Source: Beijerinckiaceae bacterium
GTDB taxonomy: Bacteria; Pseudomonadota; Alphaproteobacteria; Rhizobiales; Beijerinckiaceae
Length of the DNA: 64,000 bases
NCBI GenBank assembly: GCA_027531565.1
Contig: JAPZSB010000005.1
Location: 124,001-188,000 of the forward strand
Reading direction: 5' to 3'
Made by a program: the position numbers and the translations under genes. This document shows, in pieces, positions 1-7,799 of this stretch; the first letter of the stretch is position 1, and every line of letters starts with the position of its first letter. The notes below the pieces were generated by a model. That model made no database searches. It saw nothing but the letters and a program-made list of their open reading frames with translations, and was not told where the DNA came from.

Positions 1-593
1 TCCGGGCGGATGAGGCGCCCGATCGGCGGCAATTTCACCGCGATGGCCGCGCGTGCCGGGTCCTCCAGCATCGGCGTGGCCGTTGCCGCCGGTGCCACCA
101 CATTGGCGGTGATGCCGCGCGGTGCGAGTTCGATCGCCCAGGATCGGATCATGCCGACCATGGCCGCCTTGGTTGCCGCATACTGGCTGCGGCCGGCGGC
201 GCCGGTGGCGGTCCGGCTGCCGATCAGCACGAGGCGGCCGCCTTCCCCCATGGTCGGCACGAGACGATTGGCGAGATCCTCGGCCGCTGCCACATGGACC
301 TGCCACATCGCGGCCCGTGCTTCCGGGTCCAGCCCGCCCAGCGTGCCGCCACGCAGCAGGCCCGCCGCATGGACGAGGGCATCCACGCTGCCAAGCCCGC
401 CAAGGGCCTGTTGCCGTTCCGTCGGGTCTGCAAGGTCGCAGGCCCGGCCCGTGAAGGCGGGATGGCCAATTCCGGCCGGCCGGCGGGACAGGCCGGTGAC
501 GCGCCAGCCCTCCGCCAGAAGGCGGTTGGCGATCGCGGCTCCGATCCCGGAACTCGCGCCCGTCACAAGGGCATGGCGCTGCCGGTCCGGCAT
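1..593 (-). CDS. SDR family oxidoreductase (partial, 3' end off window)
   Basis: This is an NAD(P)-dependent short-chain dehydrogenase of the classical type; its substrate is unknown. About 197 codons are visible and the C-terminus lies beyond base 1. The protein starts MPDRQRHALVTGASSGIG, with the nucleotide-binding TGASSGIG at residues 11-18. The catalytic Ser falls in LIGSRT and the YxxxK motif reads YAATK, followed by a typical NVVAPAAT segment. The ATG (593-591) shares its A with the TGA of the upstream binding-protein gene (TGATG), so the two are translationally coupled and probably serve one catabolic operon. Family assignment is firm; the reaction cannot be named. Confidence 0.88.
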   Translation of the reverse strand, partial: MPDRQRHALVTGASSGIGAAIANRLLAEGWRVTGLSRRPAGIGHPAFTGRACDLADPTERQQALGGLGSVDALVHAAGLLRGGTLGGLDPEARAAMWQVHVAAAEDLANRLVPTMGEGGRLVLIGSRTATGAAGRSQYAATKAAMVGMIRSWAIELAPRGITANVVAPAATATPMLEDPARAAIAVKLPPIGRLIRP

Positions 594-1582
594 CAGGACG
601 GCTGGTAGTTGATGAGCTTCAGCAGTTCGCCGGCCCTCGCCACCTCGGACTTGATGAAGGCGCGCGTCTCCTCGATGCTCTCGGCCACCGGTTCGATCAG
701 CGTGGCCCGAAGCTTCTCGGCTGTCGCCTGGTCCTTCATCGTGGACTGGATCATCGCGTTGACCTTTTCCTGGATGGCCCGGGGGGTGCCCTTCGGCGCC
801 CAGATTCCATACCAGGAGTTGAACACGAAATCGGGGACGCCGCCTTCGGAAATCGTCGGCACTTCGGGCGCCAGCACCGACCGGGTCTTCGAGGCGATGC
901 CGAGCGCCTTGATCGTGCCGCCCTTGGCCTGCGGCAGCAGGGCGAAGGAGGGGTCGATCAGCAGCTGCACGGCGCCGCTCATCAGGTCCTGCAGGGCCGG
1001 CACCGTTCCCCGATAGGGCACGAGATTGATGTTCAGCCCGGCACGGCGCAGGAAATCGACCGTCGCGAGATGCCCGGCCGAACCGAGCGAGGAAATGGCG
1101 AAGGAGAATTCGCCCGGCTTTTCCTTCGCGGACTTCAGCAGTTCCGCCAGCGTGTTCTCGGGCCGCTGCTTCGACATGACCAGCACCAGCGGGGCGACCG
1201 CCGTGCGCGAGATCGCCTCGAGATCCACTTCGGGGTCGAAGGTGGCGGCCTTGAGCACTTTCGGCATGACCGCGGTGTTGAAGGCGCTCGCAAGGAAGGT
1301 GTAGCCATCCGGCTCGGCACGGATGACCTCGTTCGTGCCGATCAGGCCGGCCCCTCCGACCTTGTTCTCGGTGATCGAGGTCGCGCCCATCGTCTCCTGC
1401 AACCGCTGGGACACGAGCCGGCCCAGCGCATCATTCGCCGCTCCGGGCGGCCAGGGAACGATCACCTTGATCGTCTTGCTCTTGTCGGGCCAGGCGGCCT
1501 GGGCATGGGCCGCAGGCAGGCCGCCGAACGCGGCCATGCCGCCGGCGGCGCCCAACGCGGTCAGGAATTCGCGCCGTTTCAT
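593..1582 (-). CDS. Bug/TctC-family tripartite tricarboxylate transporter substrate-binding protein
   Basis: This is a periplasmic binding protein (329 aa) of the Bug family, which captures carboxylates and related small organic anions for TctAB-type permeases. An in-frame extension reaches 1699, but the ATG at 1582 is preferred: it follows an AGAGGA element and opens a signal sequence, MKRREFLTALGAAGG, with a Tat-like RREFL and an AHAQA cleavage region. The mature part begins WPDKSKTIKVIVPWPPGAANDALGR, the usual Bug ligand-loop layout, and later shows VPYRG and the IDPSFALLP region. No tctA or tctB homologue is adjacent in the window, so it is either an orphan or served by a permease elsewhere. 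It is coupled to the downstream SDR by a TGATG overlap. Confidence 0.9.
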   Translation of the reverse strand: MKRREFLTALGAAGGMAAFGGLPAAHAQAAWPDKSKTIKVIVPWPPGAANDALGRLVSQRLQETMGATSITENKVGGAGLIGTNEVIRAEPDGYTFLASAFNTAVMPKVLKAATFDPEVDLEAISRTAVAPLVLVMSKQRPENTLAELLKSAKEKPGEFSFAISSLGSAGHLATVDFLRRAGLNINLVPYRGTVPALQDLMSGAVQLLIDPSFALLPQAKGGTIKALGIASKTRSVLAPEVPTISEGGVPDFVFNSWYGIWAPKGTPRAIQEKVNAMIQSTMKDQATAEKLRATLIEPVAESIEETRAFIKSEVARAGELLKLINYQPS

Positions 1583-1679
1583 CCTCGTCGTTCCTCTCCG
1601 GGTCTCGGCCGAATACGGGTTCGGCTCTCTCTTGGCTGGAACCGCGCCGGCGAGCCGGGCGGACATCAAACTGATCGGA

Positions 1680-1699
1680 ATGCGAACATTAATTCGCAT
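1680..1699. promoter_or_regulatory. Palindromic operator candidate (ATGCGAA-N6-TTCGCAT)
   Basis: This is a perfect inverted repeat with 7-bp arms and a 6-bp spacer, lying just downstream of the predicted -10 and over the expected transcription start of the Bug operon. That is the usual place for a repressor site. The cognate regulator is not identifiable in the window; the IclR at 5788 has a different candidate site. Confidence 0.45.
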
Positions 1700-1704
1700 G
1701 ATGA

Positions 1705-1733
1705 ATATTCGCGCGGAATCCCCGGCGCGTCAA
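1705..1733 (-). promoter_or_regulatory. sigma70-like promoter of the Bug/SDR operon
   Basis: Reading the minus strand, TTGACG (1733-1728) and GAATAT (1710-1705) are separated by exactly 17 bp. Transcription would start near 1698, giving a leader of about 115 nt before the ATG at 1582. Sequence match only; no experimental support. Confidence 0.55.
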
Positions 1734-1830
1734 GCCGAGGCGGCGCGGGAGGGGCGTTCCCGCGGGGGGCGCGTGGAGCGCTGGTCCTTTTCGGGAGTTG
1801 GCAGCGGCTCCGGGCTCGGCAATGATGCTA

Positions 1831-2095
1831 GGACGTAAACTCATGAACCGGAGCGATTTTGATGACATCGGGATGTGAAAATGGCCGGAAGCGACGCGAA
1901 GCCCTGACGCCCGTCAGGGCAAGCGGCGATTTCGAGGCAGTTTTGCATCCCGGGGTCACCGGAGGCGCGGCAAATCCGGGCCATCTTTTCCGTCTTGCTC
2001 CTCGCAAGCCGGACGGCTTCCTTCGGATCAAGCCGGAAAACCTGATCACCGGATTTTCTCGCGTCAAAACGCGCCCGGTTTATGAGTATACGTCC
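1831..2095. mobile_element. MITE-like non-autonomous element with terminal inverted repeats
   Basis: A 265-bp segment is bounded by inverted repeats. The left end reads GGACGTAAACTCATGAACCG and the right end, on the opposite strand, reads GGACGTATACTCATAAACCG; only two of the first 21 bases differ, and weaker similarity continues inward through a shared GTTTTGA-like block. Both ends are flanked by TA (1829-1830 and 2096-2097), part of CTAG at each side, consistent with a TA or CTAG target duplication. No transposase is encoded. Inside is a perfect 8-bp stem (GCCCTGAC/GTCAGGGC, 1901-1920). The family is uncertain: IS5/IS427-like or IS630-like ends both fit. The rest of the 1583-2099 gap holds only the promoter and operator above. 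Confidence 0.72.
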
Positions 2096-2099
2096 TAGG

Positions 2100-3362
2100 A
2101 TGACCCAGCGTTTCACCGCCGATTATCTGATCGAGACGGCAGGCGATCCGGCCCGTGCGGCCGAGATGATGGCGGGCGAGCAATCCTCGGGCACGTTCGT
2201 GGCGGTCCCCGGCGAGACCGAGGAACTCAAGGCCCGCTTCGCCGCCCGCGTCGAGGCGCTGGAATGGCTTGGCACGGTAGACCGCCCCTCGCTGCCGGGC
2301 GCGGCTGCGCCGAAGCCGGGATCGCCGCCTCGCTGGCAGCAGGCGCGGGTGCGCCTGTCCTGGCCGCTGGAGGTGATCGGCCCGTCACTGCCCAACCTTG
2401 TCGCGACCATTGCCGGCAACCTGTTCGAGCTGAAGGCCTTTTCCGGGCTCCGCCTGCTGGATCTCGCCCTGCCGCCGGCTTTTGCCGCACGCTATGCCGG
2501 GCCGCGTTTCGGCGTGCCGGGCACCCGGCAGCTGACCGGCGTGCAGGACCGCCCGCTGATCGGAACGATCATCAAGCCCAGCGTCGGGCTCGATCCGGAC
2601 CAGACCGCCGGGTTCGTCGACCAGCTGGTGGCTGGCGGAATCGACTTCATCAAGGATGACGAGCTGCAATCCGACGGGCCGGCCTGTCCATTCGAGATGC
2701 GGGTCGACCGGGTGATGGCGGTGATCGAGCGCCATGCCGACCGAACGGGGCGGCGGGCCATGTTCGCCTTCAACCTGACGGGTGAACTGGACGAGATGCG
2801 CCGCCGGCATGACCATGTGCTCGCCCGGGGCGGCACATGCATCATGGCGAGCCTCAATTCCATCGGCCTCGCGGGGATGATCGAGCTCGGCCGGCACAGC
2901 CAATTGCCCATCCACGGCCACCGTAACGGGTGGGGCGCGCTGACCCGCGCGCCGATGCTCGGCTGGGCTTTCCCGGCCTGGTCCAAGCTCTGGCGATTGG
3001 CGGGGGTAGATCATTTGCATGTCAATGGCTTGCAGAACAAGTTTACGGAACCGGACGAAAGCGTGATCGCCTCCGCCCGGTCGCTGGGCGAGCCGCTTTT
3101 CCCCGGAAGCGCGATGGCGGCGATGCCGGTCTTCTCCTCCGGCCAGACCGTCTGGCAGGCCGCCGGAACCTTCGCCGCCCTCGGCTCGGCCGACCTGATC
3201 CATGCCGCCGGGGGCGGCATTCTCGCCCATCCGCACGGCATCGCTGCCGGCGTCGAGGCCTTCCGCGCCGCCTGGGACGCGGCGATGGCGGGCATTCCGA
3301 TCGAGCGCAAGGCCGAGACGGATCCTGCGCTGGCGGCGGCGCTCGGCGCCTTCGCGGGGTAG
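2100..3362 (+). CDS. RuBisCO-like protein (form IV); candidate 3-oxo-isoapionate-4-phosphate decarboxylase/transcarboxylase
   Basis: This is a RuBisCO large-subunit superfamily protein (420 aa) that is unlikely to fix CO2. It keeps the metal-site layout: Lys159 in IIKPS, then FIKDDE at 183-188 with Lys185 (equivalent to the carbamylated lysine), Asp187 and Glu188. It also has an HGHRNGWGA loop, an LQNKF loop in the loop-6 position, and phosphate-binding FSSGQ and AGGGI. RuBisCO-like proteins paired with a DUF1537 kinase act on 3-oxo-isoapionate 4-phosphate in D-apionate breakdown (OiaX decarboxylase, OiaT transcarboxylase/hydrolase). The kinase is the next gene, so this is the favoured reading, but which of the two reactions applies cannot be told. 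Start: ATG 2100 abuts the mobile element; an in-frame ATG at 2082 lies inside its terminal repeat. No clear Shine-Dalgarno is seen for either. Confidence 0.87.
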   Translation: MTQRFTADYLIETAGDPARAAEMMAGEQSSGTFVAVPGETEELKARFAARVEALEWLGTVDRPSLPGAAAPKPGSPPRWQQARVRLSWPLEVIGPSLPNLVATIAGNLFELKAFSGLRLLDLALPPAFAARYAGPRFGVPGTRQLTGVQDRPLIGTIIKPSVGLDPDQTAGFVDQLVAGGIDFIKDDELQSDGPACPFEMRVDRVMAVIERHADRTGRRAMFAFNLTGELDEMRRRHDHVLARGGTCIMASLNSIGLAGMIELGRHSQLPIHGHRNGWGALTRAPMLGWAFPAWSKLWRLAGVDHLHVNGLQNKFTEPDESVIASARSLGEPLFPGSAMAAMPVFSSGQTVWQAAGTFAALGSADLIHAAGGGILAHPHGIAAGVEAFRAAWDAAMAGIPIERKAETDPALAAALGAFAG

Positions 3363-3365
3363 GCC

Positions 3366-4721
3366 ATGGCGCCGGTCATCACCTTCTATGGCGATGATTT
3401 CACCGGCTCCTCGGCGGTGATGGAAGTGCTCGCCTTCGCTGGCCTTCCCTCCATCATGTTTCTCGATAGCCCCTCCGAGGCCATGCTGGCCCGGATCGAC
3501 GGCATGGCCGCTGTCGGCATCGCCGGCATCTCGCGCTCCAAGCCGCCGGAATGGATGGATGCGGAATTGCCGCGCATGTTCGCGGCGCTGAAGCGGCTCG
3601 GCGCGCCGATCCTTCACTACAAGACCTGCTCGACCTTTGATTCCGCCCCGCATCTCGGTTCGATCGGCCGGGCGATCGAACTCGGGCTGGTGGAGACCGG
3701 GGCGAGCTTCGTGCCGCTTGTCGTCGGCGCTCCGGCCATCGGGCGTTACCAGGTGTTCGGGAATCTGTTCGCTGCGCTGGATGGCATCGGCTACCGGCTG
3801 GACCGGCATCCCGTTATGGCGCGCCACCCGGCGACGCCGATGCACGAGGCCGATCTCTGCCGCCATCTCGAACCCCAGACAAGGCTGCCCTCCGCCGTGG
3901 TGGACTGGCGCGCGTTATTGGCCGGGCAGGGGGCAGAGGCTCTCCGCGCCGCGCGGCGGCAGGGTGCACGCATCATCGCCCTCGACCTGTTCGACCAGCC
4001 AACGCTTGAACAGGTCGGCGAGATCCTGTGGGAGGAGGCCCGGCAGGACCCGGTTTACGCGGTCGGCAGCCAGGGCATCGAATATGCGCTGGTTGCGCAT
4101 TTCCGGCGGATCGGGCGGTTGCCGGAGGCCCCGCCGCCGGTAGGGTTCGGGCCGGCGGAGCCGCTGCTCGTCGTCTCCGGCTCCTGTTCGGAAACCACGG
4201 CCCGGCAGATCGCGGCGGCGGGCGGGGCAGGGTTCCGCCTGCTGCTGCTCGATGCCAGCCTGGCGGTCGATCCGGAGGCGTGGACAGCCGAACTGGCGCG
4301 CATCGAACGGGCCATGCTCGAAACGCTCGGCACGGGAACCAGCCTCGTCGTCGCCACGGCCCGCGGCCCGGCTGACCCGGCGATTGCGCGCTTCCGCGAA
4401 CGGCTCGAATCCTCCGGCGTGGCGCCGGGGCCGGTCCATGACGGCATCGGGCAGGGGCTCGGCAGGCTGGTCCGGGCCGCGCGGCTGAAAGCGGGCCTGC
4501 GCCGCGCCATTTTCGCCGGCGGTGACACGTCCGGCCATGCGATGCTCGCGCTGGGCGCCGAGGCGCTCGAACCACTGGCGCCCCTCGCGGCGGGAGCGCC
4601 ACTCCTGCGCGTCCGCTCGATGGATCCGGCCATCGAGGGGCTCGAAGTCGCGCTCAAGGGCGGCCAGATGGGCGACGAGCCGGTCTTTGTCCGGGCGGCG
4701 CGGGGCGTGGTTCTGGCCTGA
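3366..4721 (+). CDS. DUF1537 / four-carbon acid sugar kinase family protein; candidate 3-oxo-isoapionate kinase
   Basis: This is an ATP-dependent sugar-acid kinase (451 aa) of the DUF1537 (OtnK/DtnK/OiaK) family. The N-terminal substrate domain begins ITFYGDDFTGSS, the family's DD-x-TG motif. The C-terminal nucleotide domain carries AIFAGGDTSG (about residues 380-389) and the closing LKGGQMGD loop typical of the family. It starts 3 bp after the RuBisCO-like gene, so the two form an operon. In the known pathway OiaK makes 3-oxo-isoapionate 4-phosphate, the substrate of OiaX/OiaT. No apionate oxidoisomerase gene is visible in the window, so the pathway assignment rests on this pair alone. Confidence 0.85.
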   Translation: MAPVITFYGDDFTGSSAVMEVLAFAGLPSIMFLDSPSEAMLARIDGMAAVGIAGISRSKPPEWMDAELPRMFAALKRLGAPILHYKTCSTFDSAPHLGSIGRAIELGLVETGASFVPLVVGAPAIGRYQVFGNLFAALDGIGYRLDRHPVMARHPATPMHEADLCRHLEPQTRLPSAVVDWRALLAGQGAEALRAARRQGARIIALDLFDQPTLEQVGEILWEEARQDPVYAVGSQGIEYALVAHFRRIGRLPEAPPPVGFGPAEPLLVVSGSCSETTARQIAAAGGAGFRLLLLDASLAVDPEAWTAELARIERAMLETLGTGTSLVVATARGPADPAIARFRERLESSGVAPGPVHDGIGQGLGRLVRAARLKAGLRRAIFAGGDTSGHAMLALGAEALEPLAPLAAGAPLLRVRSMDPAIEGLEVALKGGQMGDEPVFVRAARGVVLA

Positions 4722-4727
4722 GGGCTG

Positions 4728-5564
4728 TCAGCTGCGCATCGTCTCGGTCTGCCCGCCATCGACGGGCAGCGCCACCCCGGTGATGAAGCGGGATTCGTCC
4801 GAGGCGAGGAACAGGGCCGCGGCGGCAATGTCATACGCGGTGCCCATCTTGCCTGTCGGCACGGCCTGATTACGCTTGGCAATGACCTCCTCGACCGTAC
4901 CGAACGATCCGGCGATCTGCTGATAGACCAGCGGCGTGTTCATCATGCCCGGCAGGATCGCGTTGGCGCGGATATTCTGTGCCGCATGATGCAGGGCAAT
5001 GGCCTTGGTCGCCTGGATGACGGCAGCCTTGGCGGCGGAATAGATGAAATAGGGATAGCCGGTCCAGCGGATACCGGCGATCGAGGCGATATTGACGAAG
5101 ACGCCGTGGCCCTGCGCAAGGAAACGCGGCAGCATCACCTTGGCACTGCGCCAGACCGGCCCGAGATTGAGGTCGATCCCGCGCTGGAACCCTTCTTCGG
5201 TAATGTCGGCCGCACCGCCGGGAACCACCATGCCGACATTGTTGTGCACGACATCGATCCGGCCGAACCGGGCGATTGTGGCGGTCACGGCCTGCTCGAT
5301 CGACTCCAGTCGGGTCACGTCGGCCGCGAGCGCCATCGCCTCGCCGTTTTCCGCCGCGATCAGCCCGACCGTCTCCTCTGCCGCCTCGAGGTTGATGTCG
5401 ACGCAGGCGACGCGGGCACCTTCGCGGGCATAGAGCACCGCGGCGGCCTTGCCATTGCCCCAGCCGGGGCCGGAAGAGCCGGCGCCGAAGACAATGACCG
5501 TCTTTCCGGCCATGCGCGTGCCGGCCTTGTAGGGCGGCATCGGATTCGGGGGGATATGTGTCAT
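4728..5564 (-). CDS. SDR family oxidoreductase with atypical glycine-rich loop
   Basis: This is a short-chain dehydrogenase (278 aa). Its nucleotide-binding loop reads VFGAGSSGPGWGNGK rather than the usual TGxxxGxG, so this is a divergent SDR subgroup. The rest is standard: D-V-T for the adenine pocket, NNVG, NIASIAG with the catalytic Ser, YSAAK as YxxxK, and a C-terminal FITGVALPVDGGQ. The start at 5564 follows AGGAGGAAGGG. It is convergent with the DUF1537 kinase (6-bp gap) and divergent from the IclR regulator, sharing a 223-bp control region with two matching operator-like repeats. It probably oxidises a hydroxy-acid or polyol; the substrate is unknown. Confidence 0.88.
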   Translation of the reverse strand: MTHIPPNPMPPYKAGTRMAGKTVIVFGAGSSGPGWGNGKAAAVLYAREGARVACVDINLEAAEETVGLIAAENGEAMALAADVTRLESIEQAVTATIARFGRIDVVHNNVGMVVPGGAADITEEGFQRGIDLNLGPVWRSAKVMLPRFLAQGHGVFVNIASIAGIRWTGYPYFIYSAAKAAVIQATKAIALHHAAQNIRANAILPGMMNTPLVYQQIAGSFGTVEEVIAKRNQAVPTGKMGTAYDIAAAALFLASDESRFITGVALPVDGGQTETMRS

Positions 5565-5660
5565 GGCCTTGTTCCCTTCCTCCTGGCCAACCGGATGGAC
5601 CGTCAGGCCGGCACCGGAACGGCCCGAGCCTCCTGAGGATCCGAATGGGCAAACGATAGG

Positions 5661-5673
5661 TCCACGATATGGA
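5661..5673. promoter_or_regulatory. IclR operator candidate, copy 1 (TCCA-N5-TGGA)
   Basis: The inverted repeat TCCA-CGATA-TGGA extends to GTCCA/TGGAC (5660-5674). It lies in the divergent SDR/IclR spacer, nearer the SDR. The same architecture recurs at 5756-5768, which makes a regulator site more likely than chance. Confidence 0.45.
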
Positions 5674-5755
5674 CTTCAATACCCCATTTTTCGGTTGTCT
5701 ATTCTCACTCGCTGCAATAGCGTCCGAAGTCAACGGAAATTGACCGGATCAACAT

Positions 5756-5768
5756 TCCATAATGTGGA
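5756..5768. promoter_or_regulatory. IclR operator candidate, copy 2 (TCCA-N5-TGGA)
   Basis: The inverted repeat TCCA-TAATG-TGGA has the same arms and spacer length as the copy at 5661-5673. It ends 19 bp before the regulator's start codon, a good position for autoregulation. Confidence 0.45.
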
Positions 5769-5787
5769 CCAGAGCGCCGGAGCTGTG

Positions 5788-6618
5788 ATGGATTTCGATC
5801 CCGCCGAAGCCTTCGGGGCCCAGAGCGCGATCCGCACCCTGCGCCTGCTCCGGCTGCTGGGCGAGGCCGGCACGGAAGGTGCCTCGCTGGCCGCTCTGGT
5901 TCGCCAGTCGGGCCTGTCGAAGCCCACCTGCCGCCGCCTGCTGATCGCGCTGATCGAGGAAGGCATGGCGGTGCAGGACCCGACGACCCGCCTCTATTCC
6001 CTCGGCCGCGAGATCTACCTGCTCGGCATGGTCGCGGCGGATCGCTACGGCATCCATCGCGTCGCGCTCGACAGCGTGACCCGGCTTGCCCAGAAGACGG
6101 GCGATGCGGCCTTCCTGCAGGTCCGCCATGGCGAAGAGGTGGTCTGCCTCGCGCGGGAGGACGGGACCTTTCCGCTGCGCTCGCATGTCCTGAAGGCCGG
6201 AGATCGCCATCTGCTCGGTGCAGGGGCGGGGCCGCTCGCCCTTCTCGCCGCCCTGCCGGAAGCGGAGGCCGAATCCTATCTGGCCACCCATGCCCGCGCG
6301 CTGGCAGAGCGCTATCCCGCGCTGGTGCCGTTGCTGCCCGGCCTCGTCCGCGAGGCGCGCGAACGCGGCTACAGCCTCAATCGCGGCATTCTCTTTCCGG
6401 GGTCCTGGGGCATGGCGATGGCCATTCGCGGCCCCTCGGGCGGGGTCGAGGCCTGCCTGTCGCTTGCCGCCGTGGAAAGTCGCATGCAGCCGGACCGCGA
6501 GCCCGAACTGGCGGCCCTTCTCGCGGCGGAGGTACAGCTTGTCGAGCAGCGCCTCGCCCGGGAATCCGGCCCGCCAACCCCGCTCACCAGCCCCACCCGC
6601 ACAAGGAACCTGCCATGA
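5788..6618 (+). CDS. IclR family transcriptional regulator
   Basis: This is a DNA-binding regulator (276 aa) with an N-terminal winged helix-turn-helix (about residues 8-75; GLSKPTCRRLLIALIEEG is the recognition region) and a C-terminal IclR effector domain (LGAGAGPLALLAALPE, then a final LSLAAVESRM segment). The frame stays open upstream to 5563, but ATG 5788 matches the family's normal length and has GGAG 5 bp upstream. Its stop overlaps the thiolase start (ATGA), so the regulator is the first gene of the thiolase operon and also faces the divergent SDR. It probably senses the pathway substrate or a CoA-linked intermediate of the following genes; the ligand is unknown. Confidence 0.9.
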   Translation: MDFDPAEAFGAQSAIRTLRLLRLLGEAGTEGASLAALVRQSGLSKPTCRRLLIALIEEGMAVQDPTTRLYSLGREIYLLGMVAADRYGIHRVALDSVTRLAQKTGDAAFLQVRHGEEVVCLAREDGTFPLRSHVLKAGDRHLLGAGAGPLALLAALPEAEAESYLATHARALAERYPALVPLLPGLVREARERGYSLNRGILFPGSWGMAMAIRGPSGGVEACLSLAAVESRMQPDREPELAALLAAEVQLVEQRLARESGPPTPLTSPTRTRNLP

Positions 6619-7799
6619 GCCAGAATGCCCGGAACGGGGCTGCCATCGTCGGATGGAGCCATTCACCCTTCGGCAAGCTCGATATCCCCGATATCGAGGG
6701 CCTGATCGGCGCCGTCGCACAGGGCGCGCTCGATGATGCCGGGGTGACGGCCGCCGAGATCGATTTCGTCACGGTGGGCGTTCTGAATTGCGGCTTCTCG
6801 AAACAGGGTTTCGAAGCGGGGCTTGTCAGCGTCGCCATGCCGGAACTGGCCCATACCCCGGCCATGCATGTCGAGAATGCCTGCGCGACCGGCTCGGCGG
6901 CGATCCATGCCGCCATGGATGCGATCGAATGCGGCCGCGCCCGCATCGCCCTGGTGATCGGTGCCGAGAAGATGACGGCGACGCCGACAGCCGAGGTCGG
7001 CGATATCCTGCTCGCCGGCTGCTACCGCAAGGAGGAGGACCGGGTCGAGGCGGGCTTTGCGGGGATTTTCGGTCAGATCGCCAGCAGCTATTTCCAGCGC
7101 TACGGCGACCGTTCCGAGGAACTGGCAATGATCGCCGCCAAGAACCATGTCCATGGCCTCGCCAATCCCTATGCGCATATGCGCAAGGATTTCGGCTTCG
7201 CCTTCTGCAATACCGTGTCGGACAAGAATCCCCGCGTGGCAGGCCCGCTGCGCCGGACGGATTGCTCGCTGGTTTCCGATGGTGCGGCGGCGCTTGTCCT
7301 CGCCGATGCCGGAATTGCCGCCACGATGCGCCGCGCGGTGGCCTTCCGGGCACGCGAGCATGTCAATGATTTCATGCCGCTTTCCCGGCGCGACATGACG
7401 GCCTTCGAAGGTGCCCGCCGGGCCTGGAGCCAGGCGCGGGAACGGGCCGGCATCACGCTCGACGATCTTGATCTGGTCGAGACGCATGATTGTTTCACCA
7501 TGGCCGAGATGATCGAATACGAGGCGATGGGCCTTGCCCGTCCGGGGGAGGGGTGGAAGGTGGTGCGCGAGGGCATCACAAGCCGCGGTGGTCGCCTGCC
7601 GGTCAATCTCTCGGGCGGGCTGAAATCGCGCGGCCATCCGATCGGGGCGACCGGCGTCTCGCAGCATGTCATGGCGGCGATGCAGCTTTGCGGAGAGGCC
7701 GGCGAGATGCAATTGCCCGGCGCCACGCTGGCCGGCGTGTTCAATATGGGTGGCGCCGCCGTCGCCAATTATGTCTCGATCCTGGAGCGCCTGAAATGA
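6615..7799 (+). CDS. Thiolase family protein (SCP-x/acetyl-CoA acetyltransferase-like)
   Basis: This is a thiolase-fold acyltransferase (394 aa), predicted to cleave or condense a beta-ketoacyl-CoA in the cytoplasm. The nucleophilic Cys sits in ENACATGSAA (Cys about 93). The second half carries ETHDCFTMAE and LKSRGHPIGATG with the catalytic His. Length and the HDCF motif place it with the SCP-x/non-classical thiolases, some of which need a DUF35 partner; none is seen here. ATG 6615 overlaps the IclR stop, and its own stop overlaps the acyl-CoA synthetase start. It probably performs the last step of a CoA-dependent degradation begun by the ligase next door. Confidence 0.88.
   Translation: MSQNARNGAAIVGWSHSPFGKLDIPDIEGLIGAVAQGALDDAGVTAAEIDFVTVGVLNCGFSKQGFEAGLVSVAMPELAHTPAMHVENACATGSAAIHAAMDAIECGRARIALVIGAEKMTATPTAEVGDILLAGCYRKEEDRVEAGFAGIFGQIASSYFQRYGDRSEELAMIAAKNHVHGLANPYAHMRKDFGFAFCNTVSDKNPRVAGPLRRTDCSLVSDGAAALVLADAGIAATMRRAVAFRAREHVNDFMPLSRRDMTAFEGARRAWSQARERAGITLDDLDLVETHDCFTMAEMIEYEAMGLARPGEGWKVVREGITSRGGRLPVNLSGGLKSRGHPIGATGVSQHVMAAMQLCGEAGEMQLPGATLAGVFNMGGAAVANYVSILERLK

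Noticed and set aside
5690-5790. Specific -35/-10 promoters for the SDR and IclR genes
   Set aside because: TTGACT and TTGACC are present, but no -10 with acceptable spacing could be matched, so only the repeated inverted repeats are reported.
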